DNA of 8,649 nucleotides from contig NVRZ01000118.1 of NCBI GenBank assembly GCA_002401055.1, positions 1 through 8,649 of the forward strand. Reading direction: 5' to 3'. The notes beneath the pieces were generated by a model that saw nothing but the letters and a program-made list of their open reading frames with translations, was not told the DNA's origin and did not search any database. Position 1 is the first letter of the stretch. Every line of letters starts with the position of its first letter. The DNA is from Bacteroidota bacterium (GTDB taxonomy: Bacteria > Bacteroidota > Bacteroidia > NORP154). Below are positions 1 through 7,777 of this stretch, piece by piece. The position numbers and the translations under genes are program-made.

Positions 1-2062
1 CCCGTCTTATATCAAAAGGCTTAACTTTTACCTTGTGCATTTCACCGGTCTTGCTCTGAATGTCTACCAAATCATCCTCATTGATTTGCATTCCATCGAT
101 ATCTTTTGAATTCATGAGTACAATCCACCTCTCAGTTTGACCGCGAAAAAGATCCTTTTCCTCATAAACTATCGTATTAAACTGTCCTTCGCTCCTGGCG
201 CTCATTAAGTTGAAAGTATTTCCCGCTCCATTTAAACCTGCAACAGGAAGGTCAATTAGCTTGAACTTCGCTTTTTTATCAGGTGTAGCGAAAACGGGCT
301 CATGGAGAACACGCCCATCAATTTGAAATTCTTTCTTTGTTTCGTCCATATCAGACAAGCCGGAAAAACCTGGTATGGTTGCTGCAATTGCAGTTCTAAT
401 GTTACTATGGTTTTTGAATTTCTTAAAATCCACTATTTGCTCATCAATTACACCTTCAGCTATAGAGCAAATAATATCAACCTCTGACCTAACATTATCC
501 AGTCGTGTTGTTCCACCATCGCTCATTCGAACATAACTAAACATGGATTCTTGTGTGGTGCTTTGCTGCTCCTCATCACGCGCTATACATGGGAGGACAA
601 TAACTTCCTGATCAACGCCATTAAAATGACTTTCATTGAATGTTGTATTCAAGAAAACTCTAAATGGAATTGCATTCATAGCCTCTTCAGCAAAGACTCT
701 GTCCGGGTTAGCCGCTAACAAATTACCGCCAAGTATAAAAGCCATATTAATATCACCAGACTTCGCGGCTTCCATACAGGACATGGTATCCATGCCCTTA
801 CTCTCAGGAAGTTTAATGTTGAGATGGGACTCAATATTCTCAAAAACCTTCTCTTTAAGTGCAGGCGTTACACCAATAGAACCTATGCCTTGTACATTGC
901 TGTGACCACGCAATGGAAGCAAACCAGAATACCTTTTTCCTAACATGCCCCGTAGCATAGCCAGGTTGGCAATTGATTCTACGTTCTCAACTCCATGAAG
1001 ATGATGAGTAATACCCATGGACCAAGAAAACACCACATTATTTGCCGAACAATACAATTTGGCGATCTCTTCAATTGCCTCCCTTGAAACTCCAGAACTG
1101 GATTCAATGTCCTTCCAACTGACATTGGCTATCTTCTCTTCATATGACTTATAACCATTTGTACAATCGCTAATAAACCCATTCGCTACCGCGCCAGTTT
1201 CAATAACATACTTAGCAATTCCCTGGACAAAAGCGATATCTCCACCGATATGAGGTTGAATGTAATGTGAAGCAATCTCGGAGCCTCCTCCTATCATAGA
1301 GCGTATGTCGCTTGGTATAGCAAATCTGACCAATCCCGGCTCCTTCATCGGATTCACAATAACAACATGGCCACCCCTTCTTCGGCAGTGCATCAACTCC
1401 GTTAAAAATCGTGGGTGATTGGATGCTGGGTTGGCACCAAAAACAAAAAACAAATCTGCCTTTTTAAGGTCATCAAGTTCTAAAGTCGCTGTTCCTGATC
1501 CAATTGTTGAATTAAGGCCTACTCCAGATGCCTGATGACAATAGTAAGAGCAATTATTTACATTGTTCGTACCGTACAACCTAGCGAACAACTGCAATAC
1601 AAACGCAGCTTCATTTGATGAGCGACCCGAGGCATAGAAAAAAACCTTATCGCTGTCGACCGCATTAAATTTATCTGAAATTCTTTTGGTGACTTCATCC
1701 CAGGAAATAACGCTATAATGACTATCGCCAACGGCTTTGTGCAATGGATGATTCAATCTTCCAAGTGATTCAAGTTCACGAGGTCTTAACTTTCTAATAT
1801 CCTCAATACTATTTTCCGAGTAGAATTCTTTTCCTATTCCTTTTTGAATGTCTGATAGTTGGGCTTGAATACTCTTTTTACAGATTTCCAAATACGTTCC
1901 AGCTTCATTTCGCATTCCACCTGATTGCCCTCCCATACCATAAGCGCATGTTTTGCAGGTGTTTTTGGATTGTATAGACTTCCAGAAGTTGGCGTATCCT
2001 ACCTTATTGGCAACTTTCAGTGAGTATTTTATAGATGATAATCCGCCGACCGACTTGCTCAT
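1..2062 (-). CDS. FdhF/YdeP-family molybdopterin oxidoreductase (3' end missing)
   Basis: Large Moco-dependent oxidoreductase of the DMSO reductase superfamily, in the clade containing E. coli YdeP and related to formate dehydrogenase H. It reads without stop or frameshift for 687 codons from the ATG at 2062-2060 and leaves the window at the left edge; YdeP-type proteins are about 760 residues, so only the end of the C-terminal dinucleotide-binding domain should be missing (last residues seen, PFDIRRG). Near the N-terminus lie C36, C39 and C61, in the place of the 4Fe-4S ligands of formate dehydrogenases; the position expected for a third Cys is M43. The segment GRSSNEAAF (146-154) and the pair C175-H176, in YYCHQAS, align with the metal-ligating Cys/SeCys and neighbouring His of FdhH; RGHSNVQG follows in the middle. 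No signal peptide or Tat motif is seen, so it is probably cytoplasmic. Substrate and electron partner are unknown; formate should not be assumed. It starts 15 bases after moaA and is probably co-transcribed with it. Confidence 0.93.
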   Translation of the reverse strand, partial: MSKSVGGLSSIKYSLKVANKVGYANFWKSIQSKNTCKTCAYGMGGQSGGMRNEAGTYLEICKKSIQAQLSDIQKGIGKEFYSENSIEDIRKLRPRELESLGRLNHPLHKAVGDSHYSVISWDEVTKRISDKFNAVDSDKVFFYASGRSSNEAAFVLQLFARLYGTNNVNNCSYYCHQASGVGLNSTIGSGTATLELDDLKKADLFFVFGANPASNHPRFLTELMHCRRRGGHVVIVNPMKEPGLVRFAIPSDIRSMIGGGSEIASHYIQPHIGGDIAFVQGIAKYVIETGAVANGFISDCTNGYKSYEEKIANVSWKDIESSSGVSREAIEEIAKLYCSANNVVFSWSMGITHHLHGVENVESIANLAMLRGMLGKRYSGLLPLRGHSNVQGIGSIGVTPALKEKVFENIESHLNIKLPESKGMDTMSCMEAAKSGDINMAFILGGNLLAANPDRVFAEEAMNAIPFRVFLNTTFNESHFNGVDQEVIVLPCIARDEEQQSTTQESMFSYVRMSDGGTTRLDNVRSEVDIICSIAEGVIDEQIVDFKKFKNHSNIRTAIAATIPGFSGLSDMDETKKEFQIDGRVLHEPVFATPDKKAKFKLIDLPVAGLNGAGNTFNLMSARSEGQFNTIVYEEKDLFRGQTERWIVLMNSKDIDGMQINEDDLVDIQSKTGEMHKVKVKPFDIRR

Positions 2063-2077
2063 GTCCCCGTTTGTGTT

Positions 2078-3055
2078 TTATCCGCCAATAAGGATCATGC
2101 TCCGATTTTTAATCTCCTTGTCCGCATCAGACAAGTGCTGTATGTTAACGATACCTCCATGAACAGCTTTTTTCTTCAGTATACATTGCCTGATTATGGG
2201 CTCTATATTCACTCCATTCCGATGTGGCGTGAGCAAATCGGCCTCACCTTTGGAGAACAAACAGTTTTTCATTTTCCCATTAGCCGTCAACCTTAATCTG
2301 TTGCAACTTGCACAGAAGTTCTCAGTCATAGAGCTTATAACAGCAAACGTTCCTTTGTATCCTTTAACTCTAAAGGCTTTCGATGTAGCATGCGGTTTAT
2401 CATTAAGTTTCTCCACGGAGTGAACTGCCTTTACCTTTTCTAAAATATCTCGGTATGAAAAAACGTAATTCTTGCTCCACGAATTCCCGTCAAAAGGCAT
2501 GAATTCAATAAAGCGCACATGGACATCCTCCTTTTTAGTCCACTCAATAAAATCAAATATTTCTCCTTCATTTACCCCCTTTTGGACAACTACATTAATC
2601 TTAACATGGAAGCCACCTCGCAAGAGCAAGTCTATATTGTTAAGAACCGTGTCAAACTCATCTCTCTTGGTGATCTGTAAAAACCGCTCTTTATTGAGCG
2701 TATCCAAGCTGAGGTTCAATGAATTAATTCCAGCCTTTTTAAAAGTGTCTAAAAAACGGTCGATTAAAATACCATTGGTTGTTATCGATAGTTTTACGGG
2801 CAATACACTCAAGCCAAGCATAATCTCCGCCGCATCTTTTCGCACCAGTGGCTCGCCTCCAGTTAATCTAATTTTATCCACTCCCAGCCTTGTGAAAATC
2901 CTCGCTATTTGAAAGATTTCGCTTTCTGTCATTAAGGCTTCCTTAGGAGTAAGGGGCACACCATTCTCTGGCATACAGTATGTGCATCGCAGATTGCACT
3001 TTTCAGTCAATGAAATCCTTAAATAGTCGTGCTGCCGTCCAAAATTATCCCTCAT
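2078..3055 (-). CDS. moaA: GTP 3',8-cyclase MoaA (radical SAM, Moco biosynthesis step 1)
   Basis: Complete 325-residue MoaA, a normal length for the family. With S-adenosylmethionine it converts GTP to (8S)-3',8-cyclo-7,8-dihydro-GTP, which MoaC turns into cyclic pyranopterin monophosphate. The N-terminal radical-SAM cluster motif is C20-x3-C24-x2-C27 in TEKCNLRCTYC, followed by TGGEP (65-69) for SAM binding. The second 4Fe-4S cluster is bound by C248, C251 and C265 (NFCASCNRLRL, then KNCLF). The protein ends in Gly-Gly, the conserved C-terminal pair needed for activity in studied MoaA proteins. A TAG stop lies directly before the ATG in frame, which fixes the start. No other Moco-synthesis gene (moaC, moaE, moeA, mobA) is in the window. 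It lies 15 bases upstream of the Mo oxidoreductase gene, so the two probably form one unit, transcribed divergently from the xdh operon. Confidence 0.97.
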   Translation of the reverse strand: MRDNFGRQHDYLRISLTEKCNLRCTYCMPENGVPLTPKEALMTESEIFQIARIFTRLGVDKIRLTGGEPLVRKDAAEIMLGLSVLPVKLSITTNGILIDRFLDTFKKAGINSLNLSLDTLNKERFLQITKRDEFDTVLNNIDLLLRGGFHVKINVVVQKGVNEGEIFDFIEWTKKEDVHVRFIEFMPFDGNSWSKNYVFSYRDILEKVKAVHSVEKLNDKPHATSKAFRVKGYKGTFAVISSMTENFCASCNRLRLTANGKMKNCLFSKGEADLLTPHRNGVNIEPIIRQCILKKKAVHGGIVNIQHLSDADKEIKNRSMILIGG

Positions 3056-3063
3056 CTATCCGA

Positions 3064-3093
3064 TTGACTGAAAACTTAATTTATGTAAATTTA
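3064..3093 (+). promoter_or_regulatory. Candidate promoter for the xdhC-xdhA-xdhB operon
   Basis: TTGACT (3064-3069) is followed by TAAATTTA (3086-3093). Read as a Bacteroidota promoter, this is TTG, 19 bases, then TAnnTTTG with the last base changed. Read as a sigma-70 promoter, it is a 5/6 match to TTGACA, a 16-base spacer and TAAATT, a 4/6 match to TATAAT. TAAATTTA is a perfect palindrome, so it looks the same to both strands. A start point near 3098-3100 would leave a leader of about ten bases before the GTG at 3110. It overlaps the moaA candidate promoter, so the two may compete or share a regulator. Confidence 0.35.
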
Positions 3094-3099
3094 GCACAA
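3071..3099 (-). promoter_or_regulatory. Candidate Bacteroidota-type promoter for moaA
   Basis: On the minus strand, TTG (3099-3097) is followed after 18 bases by TAAGTTTT (3078-3071), one mismatch from the TAnnTTTG element of Bacteroidota promoters. Transcription would begin a few bases before the moaA ATG at 3055, leaving a very short leader. This is a pattern match in AT-rich DNA and assumes a Bacteroidota host. Confidence 0.3.
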
Positions 3100-3109
3100 T
3101 CTACAGGAA

Positions 3110-3877
3110 GTGGAAAGCATATATGAGAAAATAGCGACTCTTGAAATATCGGATCAGAAAGGGGCATTGTGTACTATTGTAAGATGCTCTGGATCCACTC
3201 CAAGAAAGATGGGTACCAAGATGCTCGTGTACGCTGATGGATCCATATTCGGAAGTATTGGTGGAGGCGCACTTGAAAAGAAAGTAATCGAAGATGCTCT
3301 TAGCGTCATTAAATCGGATATTGCAAATTCATATGACCATACTTTGGTACAAGATCTTGGAATGTGTTGTGGTGGGGCTTTAATGATTTTTATCGAACCT
3401 GTGATGAATAGAAAAAGCCTTTATATATTCGGTGCCGGACACATCGGCAAAGCTTTGGCTCACATCGCAGGTGATGTGGATTTTGCAGTCACACTAATTG
3501 ACGAACGCTCTTCGGAGTTAAGTCAATATGGAAATAATGGAGTGAGCGTGATTTACAAAAAGCATACGAGAGCATTTAAAGAATTGGAATTCAATCAGAA
3601 CACGTTTATTGCAGTAATTACGCACGATCATGCATATGATCGAGATATTGTATCTTACTGTGCAAATCAACCACATGCTTATCTTGGAATGATAGGCAGT
3701 ATCCGCAAAGTAGAAATTGCAAAAAAGGCGTTCAAGGCAGGGAAAAAACTAAGCGCAAAACAGATGAAAAACATTGACTGGCCTATGGGGATTAATATTG
3801 AAGTAAATACCCCCGAAGAAATAGCCATATCAATTCTTGCCAAGATGATAGATGTGCGATCAAAAGCTAGGGCTTGA
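3110..3877 (+). CDS. xdhC: XdhC/CoxI-family molybdenum cofactor chaperone
   Basis: 255-residue XdhC. In Rhodobacter capsulatus XdhC binds Moco, helps its sulfuration and delivers it to the large xanthine dehydrogenase subunit without being part of the final enzyme. The N-terminal XdhC/CoxI domain shows CSGSTPRKMG (26-35) and GSIGGGALE (48-56), then MCCGG with C86-C87, the cysteine region associated with cofactor binding. The C-terminal half is a Rossmann domain with GAGHIG (108-113), the conserved THDHAYD and GMIGSIRK segments, and a tail with NTPEEIAISI. The start is GTG at 3110: a stop lies five codons upstream in frame, no ATG or TTG lies between, and the length fits. A purine-rich AGGAAG runs into the start codon with no spacing, so it is a poor ribosome site. 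It is the first gene of the operon, whereas many proteobacterial clusters place xdhC last. Its TGA is 5 bases from the xdhA ATG. Confidence 0.93.
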   Translation: MESIYEKIATLEISDQKGALCTIVRCSGSTPRKMGTKMLVYADGSIFGSIGGGALEKKVIEDALSVIKSDIANSYDHTLVQDLGMCCGGALMIFIEPVMNRKSLYIFGAGHIGKALAHIAGDVDFAVTLIDERSSELSQYGNNGVSVIYKKHTRAFKELEFNQNTFIAVITHDHAYDRDIVSYCANQPHAYLGMIGSIRKVEIAKKAFKAGKKLSAKQMKNIDWPMGINIEVNTPEEIAISILAKMIDVRSKARA

Positions 3878-3882
3878 TTTGT

Positions 3883-5325
3883 ATGACAAAAAAGTATTCA
3901 CATACCATTTCTTTTGTGCTCGATGATGAGATTATCAACATAGATTTTTCGGATTCGGAATCATTGAGCCCAACAACAACGGCACTCAATTATCTGCGTA
4001 GCCTCCCAAATCACAAAGGCTGTAAGGAAGGATGTGCAGAAGGTGATTGTGGAGCCTGCACCGTGGTGCTAGCAACTTACGAGAACAAGGCAATCGGATA
4101 TCAAGCCGTAGATGCATGTTTGATTTTTCTTCCCATGCTGCACGGAAAACAGCTCATCACTGTTGAAAACATAGGGGATTCAAAGAATCTGCATCCAGTA
4201 CAGGAGGCCATGATCGACCTAGACGGAAGCCAGTGCGGGTTTTGCACACCTGGATTTATCATGTCAATGTTTGATCTGTACAAGAACACCAACAAGCCAA
4301 CAAATGCCCAGATAGACGATGCCTTAACCGGAAATCTTTGCAGATGCACTGGTTATCGTTCGATTATTGACGCTGCCCAGAAAGCAGGCGCAAAAAAAGC
4401 ACGCGATAAGTTCAGTCAGCAAAAAGAAACAAAGAGAATGTTGGGTGCCATTCCAAAGGCCAATATCAGATTATCCAACAACAATCAGATTTATCACAAA
4501 CCAGCTGACAAAAAAAGCGCTTTAGAATTGGTACAAAAGCATCCTAAGGCCACAATTATTGCTGGTGCTACTGATATTGCTCTTAGAGTAACCAAAAACC
4601 ATGAGATAATACCGGAGATTATTGATATTGGAGATGTATCAGAGCTTAAGACAATTGGTGCAAATAAGAACTATTACAAGTTAGGAGCTGGCGCTTCACT
4701 TGAAGCGATAAAAACATTTTGCAAAACCAAAGTACCCGCACTGTATAAAATGCTCGCAGTTTTCGGCTCTAAGCAAATAAGACAGCTTGCTACACTAGGA
4801 GGAAATCTAGGGTCCGCTTCTCCTATTGGAGACACAACTCCAGTTCTAATTGCACTAAGGGCAATAATCGTGGTTGAAGGGAAAAATGGTTCCCGAAAGA
4901 TTCCAATGACTGAGTTCATTCTGGGATATAGAAAATCTCAGTGCAAGCGAGGCGAATTAATCACAGAAATTCACATTCCTAAAAGCACCAATGGAACACA
5001 GATTCAATCATATAAGATATCAAAACGAAAAGATCTTGACATTGCCACAGTTAGTGCGGGCTTTAGGCTAAGTCTTGATAAATCTAACAAGCCTAGTGAA
5101 TTGATACTGGTGTATGGAGGAATGGCTGAAATGACTAAGCGGGCGAAGAGAACAGAAAAATATTTATCTGATAAAGTTTGGAGTCGCAAGACTATTGAAG
5201 AAGCAAGCAAATTGATATCCGCTGATTTTACTCCTATCTCAGATGCACGTTCTGGAGCGAGAGCGCGTGATTTAATGGCCAAGAACTTGTTGCTAAAGTT
5301 TTGGACGGAAACTACCGTACAATGA
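3883..5325 (+). CDS. xdhA: Xanthine dehydrogenase small subunit (2Fe-2S and FAD domains)
   Basis: 480-residue electron-transfer subunit of a two-subunit bacterial xanthine dehydrogenase. It passes electrons from the Moco site in XdhB through two 2Fe-2S clusters to FAD and then to NAD+. A plant-type ferredoxin domain carries C51, C56 and C59 (GCAEGDCGACTVV) and C79; C47 is an additional cysteine beside them. The second, helical 2Fe-2S domain has C118-x2-C121 (QCGFCTPGF) and C153-x-C155 (GNLCRCTGYR). The FAD domain shows IIAGATD (around 225-231) and TLGGNLGSASPIGD (304-317), followed by the CO-dehydrogenase flavoprotein C-terminal domain, ending PISDARSGARAR and NLLLKF. The ATG at 3883 is chosen; an in-frame TTG at 3874 would overlap the xdhC stop and add only three residues. 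The 3' end overlaps xdhB in ATGA, which suggests coupled translation and equal subunit supply. Confidence 0.96.
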   Translation: MTKKYSHTISFVLDDEIINIDFSDSESLSPTTTALNYLRSLPNHKGCKEGCAEGDCGACTVVLATYENKAIGYQAVDACLIFLPMLHGKQLITVENIGDSKNLHPVQEAMIDLDGSQCGFCTPGFIMSMFDLYKNTNKPTNAQIDDALTGNLCRCTGYRSIIDAAQKAGAKKARDKFSQQKETKRMLGAIPKANIRLSNNNQIYHKPADKKSALELVQKHPKATIIAGATDIALRVTKNHEIIPEIIDIGDVSELKTIGANKNYYKLGAGASLEAIKTFCKTKVPALYKMLAVFGSKQIRQLATLGGNLGSASPIGDTTPVLIALRAIIVVEGKNGSRKIPMTEFILGYRKSQCKRGELITEIHIPKSTNGTQIQSYKISKRKDLDIATVSAGFRLSLDKSNKPSELILVYGGMAEMTKRAKRTEKYLSDKVWSRKTIEEASKLISADFTPISDARSGARARDLMAKNLLLKFWTETTVQ

Positions 5326-7640
5326 GCAAACTTGCACACGAAAGCGCGAAATACCATGTAACTGGCGAGGCAGTCTACATCGATGATATGCTTGTAAGTG
5401 AACAACTGTTGCACGGACATGTAGTTTACAGTCCTCACGCTCATGCAAGAATCATCTCCACCAATTTGACTGAAGCTAGAAAGCTTAAGGGGGTACAAGC
5501 AATTCTAAGCTATAGAGATATTCCTGGCGAAAATCAGATGGGGCCAGTTATACACGACGAAGTAGTTCTCGCTACAGATAGTGTAACTTTTATCGGTCAG
5601 GCGATCTTCCTCATAGCAGCAGATTCAGAAGAAATAGCCCGAAACGCGGAGAAACTGATTAAGATTAGATACAAGCAGCTGAAGCCTACTCTATCCATCG
5701 TTGAGGCAATAAAATCCGGAAGGCTTATCCAGCCTAAGAGAAAGATTGAAAATGGAAACATTAAAAAGGCATTCAACAAAGCTCCTAATATTATAGAGGG
5801 AGAACTAAAGACCGGAGCTCAGGAGCAATGGTACCTTGAAACTCAAATTGCCCTCGCTCTCCCAGGAGAAGGTATTGAATTGCTTGTTCACAGCTCTACA
5901 CAACACCCTTCTGAGACACAGGCCATTATTTCGGAAGTCATGGGCATCCCTAAGCACGAAATAGAAGTACAGATAAGGCGAATGGGAGGCGCTTTTGGAG
6001 GTAAGGAAACACAAGCCAATCACACGGCCGTTTGGGCCTCACTATTGGCCGCTCAAACCAGAAGACCTGTCAAAATCCGATTGTTTCGCGACGATGACCA
6101 AAAAATGACTGGAAAGAGGCATCCCTTCCTAACATACTACAAGGTTGCTTTCGATAACAAGGGTGTTATAAGTGGATTGGATTTAGAGCAACATACCGAT
6201 GCAGGATCATCTACCGATCTTACAATGGCTATTCTGGAAAGGGCAATGATGCACGCAGACAATGCCTATTACATTCCAAATATTAGAATACTTGGATTTG
6301 CATGGTTTACGAATTTACCTTCCAATACAGCATTCCGAGGCTTTGGAGGACCACAGGGAATGGCTTGTATAGAAACCATTATAGATAAAATTGCAAGACA
6401 GTTAAAAAAGGATCCAGCCAAAATTAGGGAGCTCAACTACTACGGTGAACAAGATCGAAATGAAACTCCATATGGCCAACGAGTGGAACACAATCGATTG
6501 ACTGTAATCAACGAACAGTTGCTGCAATCTTCCAAATATGTGGAACGAAGAGAGAAAATCAAAGAATTCAATAAGAAAAATGAATTCTTAAAAAGAGGAA
6601 TTGCAATAACCCCAGTCAAATTCGGAATATCATTTACCACCTCTTTTTTGAACCAGGCAGGGGCATTGGTGCATGTGTACAAAGACGGTACAATACTTGT
6701 AAATCATGGAGGCACAGAAATGGGACAGGGCCTTCATACCAAGATTCAACAAATTGCTGCGATGGAATTTGGTGTTAGCAGCAACAGGATAAAAGTCAAC
6801 GCCACCTCCACCGCAAAAGTTCCAAATACCTCAGCTACTGCCGCCTCGGCAGGAACTGACCTCAATGGAATGGCGGTGAGAAATGCAGTTTCAAAACTGA
6901 AAAACAGAATTGCACAAGCGGTTGCTGTAGAGTTTAACAAGACCGTTCCCAACTCAAAGACTGAATCTGATGAGGATGATATAATCTTTGTAAACGACAA
7001 CATTTACGATAGCGAGAACACAACTAGAAAGATAAGTTTTGAAGATGCCTGCAACCTCGTATATATAAATCAGATAAGCTTAAGTGCGACTGGTTTCTAT
7101 AAAACGCCAGACATTCATTTCGATCGCGAAAAAGGAAAAGGGCATCCTTATTTCTACTATTCGTTTGGAATGGCCGTTACAGAAATTGAATTGGATACCC
7201 TTACCGGCTTTTTCACCAACATACGTACAGATATCCTGCATGATGTTGGAGAATCATTAAACACACGATTAGACATTGGTCAAATTGAAGGTGGATATGT
7301 TCAAGGTCAAGGCTGGTGCACCACTGAAGAATGTAAATTGGACGACAAGGGTAATTTGTTAAATCATTCTCCTGACACCTACAAAATTCCTAATATTCAA
7401 GATATACCAAAAGATTTCCGAGTGCAGTTATTGGAGGGGTTTCCAAATTCAGTAAATACCATAAGGCGAAGCAAAGCAGTGGCAGAGCCGCCATTGATGT
7501 TGGCTCTCTCGTGCTGGCTCGCAATAAAAGATGCCATCTCAGCCGTTGGAAATCACAAAATTGAACCAGACTTTTCTCTACCTGCGACCAATGAAGTCAT
7601 ACTCCTATCCGTTGATAAGATAAGGAAGCAATTGATTTAA
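5322..7640 (+). CDS. xdhB: Xanthine dehydrogenase large subunit (molybdenum cofactor, active site)
   Basis: 772-residue catalytic subunit that hydroxylates hypoxanthine to xanthine and xanthine to urate at a sulfido-Mo centre; expected to form an (XdhA-XdhB)2 complex in the cytoplasm. The N-terminus HESAKYHVTGEAVYIDD is typical. GGAFGGKE places Glu at 229 (bovine Glu802), LERAMMH places Arg at 307 (bovine Arg880), and AFRGFGG has R339 and F341 (bovine Arg912 and Phe914); the spacings match the bovine enzyme exactly. These contacts mark purine specificity rather than CO or aldehyde oxidation. GTEMGQGLHTK and NTSATAASAGTDLNG are Moco-binding segments, and the catalytic base is E722 in AVAEPPLML (usually AVGEPP). 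A short acidic run, ESDEDD, lies near residue 550 in a variable linker. ATG at 5322 overlaps the xdhA stop as ATGA; an in-frame TTG at 5301 would add seven residues and is less likely. XdhC is encoded upstream in the same unit. Confidence 0.96.
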   Translation: MSKLAHESAKYHVTGEAVYIDDMLVSEQLLHGHVVYSPHAHARIISTNLTEARKLKGVQAILSYRDIPGENQMGPVIHDEVVLATDSVTFIGQAIFLIAADSEEIARNAEKLIKIRYKQLKPTLSIVEAIKSGRLIQPKRKIENGNIKKAFNKAPNIIEGELKTGAQEQWYLETQIALALPGEGIELLVHSSTQHPSETQAIISEVMGIPKHEIEVQIRRMGGAFGGKETQANHTAVWASLLAAQTRRPVKIRLFRDDDQKMTGKRHPFLTYYKVAFDNKGVISGLDLEQHTDAGSSTDLTMAILERAMMHADNAYYIPNIRILGFAWFTNLPSNTAFRGFGGPQGMACIETIIDKIARQLKKDPAKIRELNYYGEQDRNETPYGQRVEHNRLTVINEQLLQSSKYVERREKIKEFNKKNEFLKRGIAITPVKFGISFTTSFLNQAGALVHVYKDGTILVNHGGTEMGQGLHTKIQQIAAMEFGVSSNRIKVNATSTAKVPNTSATAASAGTDLNGMAVRNAVSKLKNRIAQAVAVEFNKTVPNSKTESDEDDIIFVNDNIYDSENTTRKISFEDACNLVYINQISLSATGFYKTPDIHFDREKGKGHPYFYYSFGMAVTEIELDTLTGFFTNIRTDILHDVGESLNTRLDIGQIEGGYVQGQGWCTTEECKLDDKGNLLNHSPDTYKIPNIQDIPKDFRVQLLEGFPNSVNTIRRSKAVAEPPLMLALSCWLAIKDAISAVGNHKIEPDFSLPATNEVILLSVDKIRKQLI

Positions 7641-7777
7641 AGTGATCTGGATATTTTATTATTTTAGTAGCAAAGGATTTGTATGGCATTGGTAAAATTT
7701 ACATCAGCATTGAAATTTAAATTAGTGTAATACCATAACCAAAATCTAACTTAATTATAATCTGTTAAGTTCGCCTC
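7641..7777 (+). other. xdhB-puuD intergenic gap
   Basis: This 137-base AT-rich gap contains no convincing gene. No GC-rich stem followed by a T-run was found, so there is no clear intrinsic terminator after xdhB, and read-through from the xdh operon into puuD is possible. The gap is much longer than the other joints of the operon, which allows a separate puuD promoter; the best candidate is the TATAAT within the inverted repeat at its right end. A near-palindrome, GGTAAAATTTAC (7691-7702), is also present but is unremarkable in such AT-rich DNA. Confidence 0.6.
7748..7771 (+). promoter_or_regulatory. Inverted repeat around a TATAAT box upstream of puuD
   Basis: AACTTAA (7748-7754) and TTAAGTT (7765-7771) are perfect 7-base inverted arms separated by 10 bases. 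The spacer contains a perfect TATAAT (7756-7761; its first T is the second spacer base). The right arm ends six bases before the puuD ATG. This layout fits an operator over a -10 element, but no good -35 is seen at 16-18 bases, and TATAAT is not the usual box of Bacteroidota. A function is possible but unproven. Confidence 0.3.

Noticed and set aside
636..905. Plus-strand open frame of 89 codons
   Set aside because: It is a shadow of the YdeP-like gene, which reads through the whole region without a stop.
1..2062. Calling the minus-strand oxidoreductase a formate dehydrogenase
   Set aside because: Its closest resemblance is the YdeP clade, where formate activity is not established, and the iron-sulfur motif differs from FdhH.
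2472..2912. Plus-strand open frame of 146 codons
   Set aside because: It is wholly antisense to moaA, whose protein carries all family motifs; the frame has a low-complexity Ser/Lys/Leu composition and no domain.
3061..3070. CGATTGACTG appears at 3061-3070 and again near 6494 inside xdhB
   Set aside because: A ten-base match, one copy of which is in coding sequence, is expected by chance and has no flanking similarity.
5004..5498. Minus-strand open frame of 164 codons
   Set aside because: It lies antisense across the xdhA-xdhB junction, shows no recognisable motif, and the two genes on the other strand are certain.
7641..7777. Possible terminator or small RNA in the xdhB-puuD gap
   Set aside because: No stable GC stem with a following T-run was found, and nothing points to a structured RNA.
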